Origin: Peptostreptococcaceae bacterium VA2
GTDB lineage: Bacteria > Bacillota > Clostridia > Peptostreptococcales > Peptostreptococcaceae
Length of the DNA stretch: 64,000 bases
Assembly (NCBI GenBank): GCA_000686145.1
Contig: JMMB01000007.1
Span: 1,426,001-1,490,000, forward strand
Direction of reading: 5' to 3'
Under the pieces are notes generated by a model that saw only the letters and a program-made list of their open reading frames with translations, was not told where the DNA came from and ran no database searches. The position numbers and the translations under genes are program-made. Below, piece after piece: positions 1 through 8,304 of this stretch (position 1 is its first letter; each line of letters begins with the position of its first letter).

Positions 1-934
1 CCCACTTTTAATAAGAGGATATAGCGATGATATGTTAAAGCAAAGACAAGGATTTATTGAAAAAGGAGAAAATATCCTAAACCCTACATCTGGTGAGAAT
101 AAGAAAGTCATCTTAGTTAACAATGCATATTCGAAAATTACAAATTCTTTTGATGCAAAGATAATTGATGATGTGAAAATAGGAGATATTATAGATATAA
201 AACTCTCTGTATATAAAGGTGGTATTGAAAAATACGAAAACTTCAAGGTAGAGGTTGGAGCTATAATGAAAGCATCATATGCAGCAGGTCAGGATGGTAA
301 TACACAAGCTCAAGGAGCTCAAGTAATATTTAGGGAAGATGAGTATAAAGCATTAACAGGTCAAAAAGAGTATAATAAGCTTTTCGTGACGTCTGAAAAA
401 GGACAGGTATATCCTGTAGAAAAAAGATTAAAAGAATTAACTAAGAATTATAGCTCTACAGAGATCAATGGAAAAGGAGAAGAACTAAAGCTTATAGGAA
501 CACAACAAAGTTCAGAAGAAAAGCTTTCTATAATATATCAGATTTTGACTCTATTAATACTTGCAGTGAATATCATTTTCATTATGAGAAGCAACATCAT
601 TACAAGAACAAAAGAATTGTCAACTTTAAGAGCAATTGGAATGAATACGAAAAGTATTAAAAAAATTCTAATTATTGAAAGTGAACTATATGTAATGGTA
701 GCTTCTATAATAGGATCTGTGATTGCAACAGTTTACTACAATTATAGTATAGCCCAAACGAATAAAGTTTTTTTAGAATGTGGATATACTAGGACAATAA
801 AACACAATATTCCTTGGACTCAAATACTTATATTATTTACTGTTTTTGGTATTATGGGACTTGTTGCAGTATATTTGTCTAAAGACAAGATAGAAGGAGT
901 GGCAATAACAGAGGGAATTTCAGAAAATTCCTAA
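1..934 (+). CDS. FtsX-type ABC transporter permease, C-terminal part (cut by window edge)
   Basis: The reading frame is open from base 2, so this is the 3' part of a longer gene whose start lies outside the window. The visible 310 residues align without gaps to the last third of the 854-residue permease at 3345-5909. They contain a large extracytoplasmic segment followed by three membrane helices and the usual FtsX C-terminal layout (a helix ending in MRSNIITR, then KELSTLRAIGMN). The ATPase gene follows 44 bp downstream, as in the second copy. It is probably the membrane half of a peptide- or antibiotic-responsive ABC transporter. An internal ATG at base 32 is not a likely start because homology continues upstream of it. 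Confidence 0.88.
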   Translation, partial: PLLIRGYSDDMLKQRQGFIEKGENILNPTSGENKKVILVNNAYSKITNSFDAKIIDDVKIGDIIDIKLSVYKGGIEKYENFKVEVGAIMKASYAAGQDGNTQAQGAQVIFREDEYKALTGQKEYNKLFVTSEKGQVYPVEKRLKELTKNYSSTEINGKGEELKLIGTQQSSEEKLSIIYQILTLLILAVNIIFIMRSNIITRTKELSTLRAIGMNTKSIKKILIIESELYVMVASIIGSVIATVYYNYSIAQTNKVFLECGYTRTIKHNIPWTQILILFTVFGIMGLVAVYLSKDKIEGVAITEGISENS

Positions 935-1644
935 GAACTTTCAAACAACAACTAAAAATCAATTTGGGGGAGACTAATATGAAAAAATTAAAAGTATCAA
1001 ATCTAAAAAAAATATATGGAAAACGAGAAAATGAAGTACACGCAATAGATGGAATAAATTTAGAAATAGAACCAAATAAATTTACTGCTATAATAGGTCC
1101 AAGTGGTTCAGGAAAAAGTACATTACTTCACTGTATGGCAGGACTAGACAAGCCAACTTCAGGAAATGTTTATCTTGATGATATAGACATCTACACTATG
1201 AACGATGATAAATTATCAAAGATAAGAAGAGAAGAGTTTGGATTTATATTCCAAAGCTATAATCTAATACCAGTTATAAATGTATATGACAATATAATCC
1301 TTCCAGTATCTGTAGATGGAAAAAAAGAAGACAAAGAGTACATAAATACTTTAATTGAAAAGTTAGGTATATCAAATCAAATAAATAAATTTCCAAATGA
1401 ACTTTCAGGAGGGCAACAACAGAGGGTAGCAATTGCTAGAGCACTTGCAAATAAGCCGTCAGTAATATTTGCAGACGAACCTACTGGAAACTTAGACTCA
1501 AAGACTACAGATGAAGTAATGAAAATATTAAAGCTTTGTGTTAAGGAATTTAAACAAACTTTAGTTATGATAACTCATAATGATGAAATTGCAAAAACTG
1601 CTGATAAAGTTATAGCTATAGCTGATGGAAAGATAGTTGAATCT
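2..1644 (+). repeat. Long direct repeat, copy 1 (permease 3' part + ATPase)
   Basis: Bases 2-1644 match 4977-6619 at a constant offset of 4975 with no indels that I can find, including the intergenic stretch with the ribosome binding site. Differences are scattered substitutions, many of them synonymous. The left end lies outside the window. Homology stops at the ATPase C-terminus. This is a tandem duplication of the transporter module with the kinase gene between the copies. Confidence 0.9.
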
Positions 1645-1650
1645 AAATAG
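979..1650 (+). CDS. ABC transporter ATP-binding protein (FtsE/LolD/MacB type), copy 1
   Basis: This is a 223-residue ATPase that would power the permease ending at 934. The Walker A motif GPSGSGKST, the Q-loop in FIFQSYN, the signature LSGGQQQR, Walker B VIFADEPT and the H-loop in MITHNDE are all present and canonical. The ATG at 979 is chosen because GGGGGAG at 966-972 is a well-placed ribosome binding site; a TTG at 964 lies inside that site. The protein is nearly identical to the ATPase at 5954-6619 except at the extreme C-terminus (DGKIVESK here). The substrate is unknown. A terminator follows at 1694. Confidence 0.93.
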   Translation: MKKLKVSNLKKIYGKRENEVHAIDGINLEIEPNKFTAIIGPSGSGKSTLLHCMAGLDKPTSGNVYLDDIDIYTMNDDKLSKIRREEFGFIFQSYNLIPVINVYDNIILPVSVDGKKEDKEYINTLIEKLGISNQINKFPNELSGGQQQRVAIARALANKPSVIFADEPTGNLDSKTTDEVMKILKLCVKEFKQTLVMITHNDEIAKTADKVIAIADGKIVESK

Positions 1651-1693
1651 TTAAAGATGTTTACACATAAGAATCAAATATCCAGATTATATA

Positions 1694-1725
1694 AAGGGAT
1701 AGCAATTAAGCTATCTCTTATTTTT
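1694..1725 (+). terminator. Intrinsic terminator after ATPase copy 1
   Basis: The arms at 1694-1703 and 1710-1719 form a 10-bp stem with one G-T pair and a 6-nt loop. A T-rich stretch follows at 1721-1725. Confidence 0.7.
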
Positions 1726-1764
1726 GTGGAAAAAATAATATAAAAGGAGTAAGGGATTTAAATA

Positions 1765-1773
1765 TGGTATAAT
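1765..1773 (+). promoter_or_regulatory. Extended -10 promoter upstream of histidine kinase
   Basis: TGGTATAAT is a perfect extended -10 element. No good -35 is visible, which fits an extended -10 promoter. It would give a leader of about 70 nt before the kinase start at 1851. Confidence 0.5.
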
Positions 1774-1850
1774 CATATTTGAATTTATCAATCAAATAAA
1801 TTTTAATAGGGAATAAAAAAAGGGACTACATAAGGGGGAACTTATGAATT

Positions 1851-3218
1851 ATGTTAGTTAGTATCTATTGTTTAGTTGTTTTAAATATGGTAACATTTAT
1901 AGTTTTATTTTTTATGTTAATGAATAAAACAAATTATGTTTATCGATATAAATTTGAGGTTAAGTATGTACTGACAAGTATAGCCTTACTTTTTATAATT
2001 ACAAGAGCTCTAAGTTTTGAAACAATATCGTTAGAAGAAATACTGCGAATGTTTTTGGCACTATATTTAATTTGTAAAATTTTTTATAAAATTAATACAA
2101 GAAAATCTATTATTATCTCAGGAATATATAGTTTAATTTATATTTTTGTAGAGAGTAGTATTTTTTGGTTTTTACAAGTTTCACTTAATAGACTAGATTA
2201 TTTACTTGAAATTACTCTTGTAATTAATTTTATTATTTTTTTTGTAAGTATATATTTTTTTGATATTCTTCAAAATATTTATAAAAATAAGAAATATTAT
2301 TTATATATCATATTAACTACTACAATTAATTTATTAATAATAGCATTTATAAATAAGTCACATACAGATCTAGGTAATTTATATGATATGGCACTTAAAA
2401 ATAATGTTCATTTTTATGATGTTTCAGACATGCTTATATTGTCAGTTATTATTAAAGAGACATTTCCTTATCTTTTATTTATAGTAAATATAATATTAAT
2501 ATCTATATTTTCAAATTCTATAAAATTAGAAAAAGAAAAAGCTAAAGCAGAGTTTGTAAACGAAAAATTAGATATGCAGTATAAATACTATCTAATGGTT
2601 AAGGAATCACAAGAAAAAATGAAACGAGTATATCATGATATGAATAACCATATGGAAAATATAAAATCATTAAAAAATAGTAGTGAAGATGTAAATAAAT
2701 ACATTAACAATATAGAAGATGAAGTAAAAGGAACTAAAAATATTTATAACACAGGAAATGTACTACTAGATATTATCTTTCATGAAAAAAGCAAAGCCTG
2801 TATGGAAAATAATATAGATTTTAACGTAGGCATAGATTTTAGTAAATGTGAATTTATAGAAATGATTGATATAAGTAGTATATTTTCAAATTTAATAGAT
2901 AATGCAATAGAAGCATGCAATAAAATTGATGACAATAATATAGAAAAATATATAACTATAAAAAGTACTTTTATAAAAGGGTATTATGTAGTTATATGTG
3001 AAAACAGCAAGATAAATAAAGTAATGATTAAAAATAATAAGATTTTTACTTCAAAAAAAAATAAATTCCTTCATGGAATAGGTCTTGAGAGTATAAAATT
3101 TTCAATAAAAAAATACAACGGAGAATTAAAAATTAAGGATAATGAGTCTAAATTTATAGCTACTATTCATATACCAGTTGAGGAAAAATTTAATAGAAAT
3201 ATTCGTTTAACATGCTAG
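1851..3218 (+). CDS. GHKL-domain sensor histidine kinase (AgrC/VirS-like)
   Basis: This is a 455-residue kinase with about six hydrophobic helices in the first 220 residues and a cytoplasmic catalytic half. The phosphoacceptor motif reads YHDMNNH, the N box NLIDNAIEAC, and the G box GIGLESIKFSI, all typical of the AgrC/VirS/ComD family that signals to LytTR response regulators. No response regulator lies beside it in the window; it may be left of base 1. Its position between two transporter modules suggests that it senses a peptide or drug and controls them. The start is uncertain: an ATG at 1844 has the better Shine-Dalgarno spacing (AAGGGGG at 1832-1838) but hits a stop after five codons, so ATG 1851 is used. 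Confidence 0.88.
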   Translation: MLVSIYCLVVLNMVTFIVLFFMLMNKTNYVYRYKFEVKYVLTSIALLFIITRALSFETISLEEILRMFLALYLICKIFYKINTRKSIIISGIYSLIYIFVESSIFWFLQVSLNRLDYLLEITLVINFIIFFVSIYFFDILQNIYKNKKYYLYIILTTTINLLIIAFINKSHTDLGNLYDMALKNNVHFYDVSDMLILSVIIKETFPYLLFIVNIILISIFSNSIKLEKEKAKAEFVNEKLDMQYKYYLMVKESQEKMKRVYHDMNNHMENIKSLKNSSEDVNKYINNIEDEVKGTKNIYNTGNVLLDIIFHEKSKACMENNIDFNVGIDFSKCEFIEMIDISSIFSNLIDNAIEACNKIDDNNIEKYITIKSTFIKGYYVVICENSKINKVMIKNNKIFTSKKNKFLHGIGLESIKFSIKKYNGELKIKDNESKFIATIHIPVEEKFNRNIRLTC

Positions 3219-3246
3219 TTGTCGGTAAAAAAATACCACTTGTCGG
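3215..3246 (+). promoter_or_regulatory. Candidate LytTR response-regulator site (two direct repeats)
   Basis: The 7-mer TTGTCGG occurs at 3219-3225 and again at 3240-3246, in the contexts CTAGTTGTCGG and CCACTTGTCGG. The 21-bp period (two helical turns) matches the spacing of AgrA/VirR/ComE-type direct-repeat operators. The site lies between the kinase stop and the permease gene at 3345, where such a regulator would be expected to act. The regulator itself is not in view. Confidence 0.5.
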
Positions 3247-3272
3247 ACTTATATTGAACCAAAATTTTAGAA

Positions 3273-3308
3273 ATGTTACCTTTTATACAAAGAAGGTAGC
3301 ATTTTTTT
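3273..3308 (+). terminator. Terminator between kinase and permease (possible attenuator)
   Basis: The arms at 3273-3282 and 3293-3302 form a 10-bp stem with one G-T pair, followed by seven T residues (3302-3308). It closes the kinase transcript. If the LytTR site upstream activates a promoter in between, the hairpin would sit in the leader of the permease mRNA. Confidence 0.75.
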
Positions 3309-3344
3309 ATACAAGAATTTTATACAAGAGAGGGAGATAAAGTT

Positions 3345-5909
3345 TTGACTACATTTAAACTAGCAATATCTTATATGAAAAAACAAAGGGGAAAAACAGT
3401 AGCACTATTATCATGTATAGTTCTTGCTGTGATGCTTATTTTTTCCATGATTGTAATTAGGGATTCGGGATATGATTGTCAAATAAAAGAGGCGAAGGAT
3501 TTACATGGTGACTATCACGTAGCGTTTGAGGGGCTTGAGAAGGATCAAGTACAAAAATTTACAAATGAAAAAGATATATCAAAGTTAAACACTTCAAAAG
3601 AACTATGTGAAATAGTCGATAAAAAAAGTGGTGTTAAACTTAATTTAAATTCATTTGACAAAGGATTTATAGATTCTATTGGATATAAGATAGGTGGAAG
3701 AGAACCTATAAAAGACGGAGAAATAGTAATAGAAAAAAAAGCAGCAAGTAAGATGGGAATATCTGACCCATTAAATAAAAATATAGACTTAATGCTTTTA
3801 AATAACTATCTTGATGACAATGGAATTAACCATATAGACAGTGAGAATAAAACATTCAAAATCGTTGGTGTGATAGAAAAACCAGATAAATATTATGATA
3901 CATCTAGTTATGGTGCTACACTTCGAGCTTTTGTGCATAATGAATCTAAGTTACCAATAAAAGTAAACGATACATATACTGGAACAATATATCTTAAGTC
4001 AGAGAAAAATGTATCTCAATTTATAACTAAAATGACAAAAAAGCTAGCTACTACTTATAATTTGCATGAAAATGCTGAGGTTGATTTAGCAAAGAGTCAC
4101 AAAGAAATTTCAAAATACAGTAGAGAGAATATTGAAAATTCAGTGCTTCTAGTCGTTGTATCAACTATTGTAATATACAACATCTTCAATATTATTTTTC
4201 AGGATATGACAAGTCAAATAGGTCTTATGAGATCTATTGGTATGTCAAACAAAAAAGTAAAAAGAATGCTTATTATTATGAGCTTTATTTATATAATTTT
4301 AGGAACACTAATAGGGATAGTATTTGGAATGATTTTTTCTTATATTGGTTTGAGAGTAGTGTATGGATACAGTTCTATGCTAACAATACAAATGCCTAGT
4401 ATAATATGTTCTTTTGCAGTTTCAATCATATCAGTATCTCTTTCTAGTTTTATAGTAATTAAAAAATCTATGGAAATGTCTATAGTAGAAGCGATAAGAT
4501 CAAGTGAGAAGTATGAGAAAAAATCAAAGAACAATAATAAAAAGAGAGATGAAAAAAGTAAAAATCTACTTATAAGCATAGCAACTAGAAATTTATGGAG
4601 AAATAAACCTAGAACAATATTGACAATACTAGCAATTACTTTGGTTGGAACAATGTTTATATTAAATCTAGGGGGTAACAGTTTCTTAAAGAACAATAGG
4701 GCAGAAGGAATAACAGGTGGTTCCTGGTCGATGTCATATGGAAGTGTAGATAAAACTGTTGAGGGTGATGTTAATAGTTCAGACTATTTATTTTATAAAT
4801 TAGGCGATAATTTAATACAAAAAGTGGATGATATGAAAGGAGTAAGGTATGTAGAACCACATTTTTATAATCCTCAGGGGCAGATTTTACTCTCTAAAGA
4901 TAAGTTGTCAAAAGCTTATCAAGACGAATTAGGCAGAACGAATGATTCTTTTCAAGAGGGACGTAACAATGAATATCCACTTTTAATAAGAGGATATAGC
5001 GACGATATGTTAAAGCAAAGACAAGGATTTATTGAAAAAGGGGAAAATATCCTAAATCATACATCTGGTGAGTACAAGAAAGTAATCTTAGTTAACAATA
5101 CAAATTCGCAAGTTACACATTCTTTTGACGCAAAGGTAATTGATGATGTGAAAATAGGAGATATTATAGAGATAAAACTCCCTGTATATAGAGATGGTAT
5201 TGAAAAATACGAAAACTTCAAGGTAGAGGTTGGAGCTATAATGAAAGCATCATATGCAGCAGGTCAGGATGGTAATACACAAGCTCAAGGAGCTCAAGTA
5301 ATATTTAGGGAAGATGATTATAAAGAATTAATAGGTCAAAAAGAGTACAATAAGCTTTTCGTCACGGCTGAAAAAGGACAGGTATATCCTGTAGAAAGAA
5401 GATTAAAAGAATTAACTAAAAATTATGGATCTACAGAGATCAATGGAAAAGGTGAAGAACTAAAATTTATGGGAGCGCAACAAAGTTCAGAAGAAAGGCT
5501 TTCTGTAATATATCAGTTTTTGATTATATTAATACTTGCGGTGAATATCATTTTCGTTATGAGAAGCAACATCATTACAAGAAGAAAAGAGTTGTCAACT
5601 TTAAGAGCAATTGGAATGAGTACGAAAAGTATTAAAAAAGTCCTAATTATTGAAAGTGAACTATATGGAATTGTAGCTTCTATAATAGGAGCTGTGATCG
5701 CAACAGTTAATCACAATTATAATATAGCAAAACTGAACAAACTCCTCTTAGAAGGCGGATATACTAGGACAGCAGAATACGATATTCCTTGGACTCAAAT
5801 ACTTATACTATTTACTGTTTTTGGTATTATGGGACTTGTTGCAGTGTATTTGTCTAAAGACAAGATAGAAGGAGCAGCAATAACAGAGGGAATTTCAGAA
5901 AATTCATAA
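3345..5909 (+). CDS. FtsX-type ABC transporter permease, full-length copy
   Basis: This 854-residue protein contains two FtsX modules. An N-terminal helix at about residues 17-38 is followed by an extracytoplasmic domain and three helices near 265-375. A second module begins near residue 415 with another helix, a second extracytoplasmic domain, and three C-terminal helices near 725-840. This two-module layout matches clostridial permeases linked to peptide sensing and bacitracin-type resistance. The start is TTG at 3345 with AGGGAG at 3331-3336. The ATPase follows 44 bp later. The last 311 residues are nearly identical to the truncated gene at 1-934. The substrate is not determinable from sequence. 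Confidence 0.9.
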   Translation: MTTFKLAISYMKKQRGKTVALLSCIVLAVMLIFSMIVIRDSGYDCQIKEAKDLHGDYHVAFEGLEKDQVQKFTNEKDISKLNTSKELCEIVDKKSGVKLNLNSFDKGFIDSIGYKIGGREPIKDGEIVIEKKAASKMGISDPLNKNIDLMLLNNYLDDNGINHIDSENKTFKIVGVIEKPDKYYDTSSYGATLRAFVHNESKLPIKVNDTYTGTIYLKSEKNVSQFITKMTKKLATTYNLHENAEVDLAKSHKEISKYSRENIENSVLLVVVSTIVIYNIFNIIFQDMTSQIGLMRSIGMSNKKVKRMLIIMSFIYIILGTLIGIVFGMIFSYIGLRVVYGYSSMLTIQMPSIICSFAVSIISVSLSSFIVIKKSMEMSIVEAIRSSEKYEKKSKNNNKKRDEKSKNLLISIATRNLWRNKPRTILTILAITLVGTMFILNLGGNSFLKNNRAEGITGGSWSMSYGSVDKTVEGDVNSSDYLFYKLGDNLIQKVDDMKGVRYVEPHFYNPQGQILLSKDKLSKAYQDELGRTNDSFQEGRNNEYPLLIRGYSDDMLKQRQGFIEKGENILNHTSGEYKKVILVNNTNSQVTHSFDAKVIDDVKIGDIIEIKLPVYRDGIEKYENFKVEVGAIMKASYAAGQDGNTQAQGAQVIFREDDYKELIGQKEYNKLFVTAEKGQVYPVERRLKELTKNYGSTEINGKGEELKFMGAQQSSEERLSVIYQFLIILILAVNIIFVMRSNIITRRKELSTLRAIGMSTKSIKKVLIIESELYGIVASIIGAVIATVNHNYNIAKLNKLLLEGGYTRTAEYDIPWTQILILFTVFGIMGLVAVYLSKDKIEGAAITEGISENS

Positions 5910-6619
5910 GAACTTTAAAACAACAACTAAAAATTAATTTTGGGGAGACGAATATGAAAAAATTAAAAGTATCAAATCTAAAAAAAATATATGGAAAACA
6001 AGAAAATGAAGTACACGCAATAGATGGAATAAATTTAGAAATAGAACCAAATAAATTTACTGCTATAATAGGTCCAAGTGGTTCGGGAAAAAGTACATTA
6101 CTTCACTGTATGGCAGGACTAGATAAGCCGACCTCTGGAAATGTTTATCTTGATGATATAGATATATACACTATGAACGATGACAAATTATCAAAGATAA
6201 GAAGAGAAGAGTTTGGATTTATATTTCAAAGTTATAATCTAATACCAGTTATAAATGTATATGATAATATAATCCTTCCAGTATCTGTAGATGGAAAGAA
6301 AGAAGACAAAGAGTACATAAATACTTTAATTGAGAAGCTGGGTATTTCAAATCAAGTTAATAAATTTCCAAATGAACTTTCAGGAGGGCAACAACAGAGG
6401 GTAGCAATTGCTAGAGCACTTGCAAATAAGCCATCAGTAATATTTGCAGATGAACCTACTGGAAACTTAGATTCAAAGACTACAGATGAAGTAATGAAAA
6501 TATTAAAACTTTGTGTTAATGAATTTAAACAAACTTTAGTTATGATAACGCACAATAATGAAATTGCAAAAATGGCTGATAGAATTATAACTATTAATGA
6601 CGGTAAAATTATCATCTAA
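4977..6619 (+). repeat. Long direct repeat, copy 2 (permease 3' part + ATPase)
   Basis: Second copy of the repeat described at 2-1644, offset 4975. The permease portion here belongs to a complete gene. Recombination between copies would delete or duplicate the kinase and one transporter. Confidence 0.9.
5954..6619 (+). CDS. ABC transporter ATP-binding protein, copy 2
   Basis: This 221-residue ATPase is the partner of the permease at 3345-5909. It carries Walker A GPSGSGKST, signature LSGGQQQR, Walker B VIFADEPT and an H-loop histidine in MITHNNE. GGGGAG just upstream supports ATG 5954. It differs from copy 1 at only a few positions, most of them in the last 25 residues. A strong convergent terminator follows at 6690-6720. 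Confidence 0.93.
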   Translation: MKKLKVSNLKKIYGKQENEVHAIDGINLEIEPNKFTAIIGPSGSGKSTLLHCMAGLDKPTSGNVYLDDIDIYTMNDDKLSKIRREEFGFIFQSYNLIPVINVYDNIILPVSVDGKKEDKEYINTLIEKLGISNQVNKFPNELSGGQQQRVAIARALANKPSVIFADEPTGNLDSKTTDEVMKILKLCVNEFKQTLVMITHNNEIAKMADRIITINDGKIII

Positions 6620-6689
6620 AAACCTAAAGAGATAACTCAAGTTGGGAGAAATGAAAACGAGAAGGCATTTGAAAAATTAAGAAAAAGCT

Positions 6690-6720
6690 AATAAGTCGCA
6701 TATTTATGCGGCTTATTTTA
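6690..6720. terminator. Bidirectional terminator
   Basis: A 12-bp stem (6690-6701 with 6706-6717, one G-T pair) has an ATTT loop and T-rich sequence on the plus side. It separates the plus-strand ATPase from the minus-strand patatin gene, so it probably serves both. Confidence 0.75.
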
Positions 6721-6746
6721 TTATAAATTAAATTTAAACAACGGCA

Positions 6747-7601
6747 TTAAATAGGTTTATCTATAAAATCTAAAATTTTACTAAATGAATTTTTTGCATC
6801 ATTATAGCCTTGTTCATATAATGCAGTAAGCTTATCAACATTTTTTTCGACTTGACTAACTTTAACGGGACGATTAGGTCTAATTACGAGAACATCGCCA
6901 CTTTGAGATAAATTATTGACTAGTTCAAGACTTCTGTTATAGTTAAGATGTCTATTTTCAATAGCTGTAATAAGCTTAGGGTATTTTTTATATTTCCTTC
7001 TTATAACAGAAGTGAATTTGTTTTTACTTTTTATATAAGTGCTATCTCTAGTTAATACAACTATATTTTTCTTATAGCCTTGATTTATGGCATATTCTAT
7101 AGGAATGGAATCAGAAACTCCACCATCAACTAATTTGTAATTATCTACTTCTACTATATTTGCAAACATAGGTATAGAACAAGATGCTTGTATATAAATA
7201 ATTTCTTTCTTTAAGTCTTTTAACTCAAAATATTCTGGTTTACCTGTTTCACAGTTTGTAGAAACGGCTATAAATTTTGAATTAGATTTATTAAAAGTAT
7301 CATAATCATAAATATTTAGTTCATTAGGTATTGTGTTAAACATAAAATCCATACCAAATATTGAACCCGTTTTAATTAAGTTATTAAAGCTTAAATAATT
7401 TTTATCATCCAAATAATCTACAGTAGCACTAAATGCTCTTTTATATTGTTTTGATAAGTAAGAACAAGCATGGCAACTTCCAGCGGAAACTCCAATCACT
7501 ATATCTACTTCTATATTTTTTTCTATTAAAAAATCTAATACTCCAGCAGTATATATTCCTCTCATACCGCCACCTTCTAATATTAATCCTATCTTATTCA
7601 T
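6747..7601 (-). CDS. Patatin-like phospholipase
   Basis: This 284-residue protein has the complete patatin catalytic set: the glycine-rich oxyanion loop GGGMRG at residues 10-15, the nucleophile elbow GVSAGS with Ser39, and the catalytic Asp in VDGGVSD near residue 157. The family (YjjU/RssA-like) hydrolyses acyl chains from phospholipids. No signal peptide or membrane helix is evident, so a cytoplasmic or membrane-peripheral location is likely. GAAAGGAT lies just before the start on the minus strand. It stands alone, convergent with the transporter genes. Confidence 0.9.
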   Translation of the reverse strand: MNKIGLILEGGGMRGIYTAGVLDFLIEKNIEVDIVIGVSAGSCHACSYLSKQYKRAFSATVDYLDDKNYLSFNNLIKTGSIFGMDFMFNTIPNELNIYDYDTFNKSNSKFIAVSTNCETGKPEYFELKDLKKEIIYIQASCSIPMFANIVEVDNYKLVDGGVSDSIPIEYAINQGYKKNIVVLTRDSTYIKSKNKFTSVIRRKYKKYPKLITAIENRHLNYNRSLELVNNLSQSGDVLVIRPNRPVKVSQVEKNVDKLTALYEQGYNDAKNSFSKILDFIDKPI

Positions 7602-8263
7602 AACTATCCTTTCTATGCTTTAGGCTGATATATAAATTAAATTAATTATATAGTTTTAAAAATATTATAGTTCAAGGTATTTATATTGTCTAGTTATGAA
7701 AATTAGATTTGAAATATTGCTATATTTAAAATGCTGATTATGAGTGCTATGCTGAAAACTCGGCATATATATGTGATGTAAACTTGTGGGTAATGATGAT
7801 TTTGTTATATTGTCACAGTAAGAGATCTGTGGTTAGGTGCGCGATGAATAGAGCTACTAGAAATGTGTTTTAAGGGCTTAGCTTGAGGTATTGAAATTAG
7901 CGAGATGTAGGTGGGGAATATTGTGAAGGAGAGGTAGCATATTCAAATAATAATTCCATATTATGGAATTATTATACTTGTATAGAATTTATAACAATGT
8001 TATCATATTACGTGGAAAAGGTGATTTTTATAATGTTTTAATGATAAAAAAATAAAATTATATAGGTGGAAATTCATAAATTTTCAAACCTAATTTAAAG
8101 AAACATACTCGAAAATTAATAAGAGACATGAATAAAGATGTCTATTAGAAGGCAATAGTGTTTTTCTTGGTTAATAGCTATGTCGATAAACTTTATAAGT
8201 TTAAGTATGATTTTTTTGAAAAATATTAGAGTATTCTATAGCAATTATTACATATAACATATG
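7602..8263. other. Long intergenic region with no recognisable gene
   Basis: About 660 bp without a convincing reading frame on either strand. Bases 7730-7930 are visibly less AT-rich than the flanks, which could mean a decayed gene or a structured RNA; I recognise neither. The right part holds a long palindrome (7947-7975) and the -10 element of the next gene. Confidence 0.6.
7947..7975. repeat. Perfect 14-bp inverted repeat
   Basis: Arms 7947-7960 and 7962-7975 are perfectly complementary around a single T. It has no T-tract, so an operator or cruciform is more likely than a terminator. Confidence 0.6.
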
Positions 8264-8269
8264 TATAAT
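8264..8269 (+). promoter_or_regulatory. -10 element (TATAAT) before zinc-ribbon cluster
   Basis: A perfect TATAAT lies 36 bp before the start codon at 8305. I see no clear -35. It is the likely promoter of the zinc-ribbon/amidase cluster. Confidence 0.45.
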
Positions 8270-8304
8270 TATAAGCAAATTATTTGTAAGGGGAGGAAAT
8301 ATAT

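Noticed and set aside
4340-4696. Minus-strand frame inside the permease gene
   Set aside because: It is a shadow of a hydrophobic plus-strand coding region, with no ribosome binding site or recognisable domain; the same applies to other antisense frames in the window.
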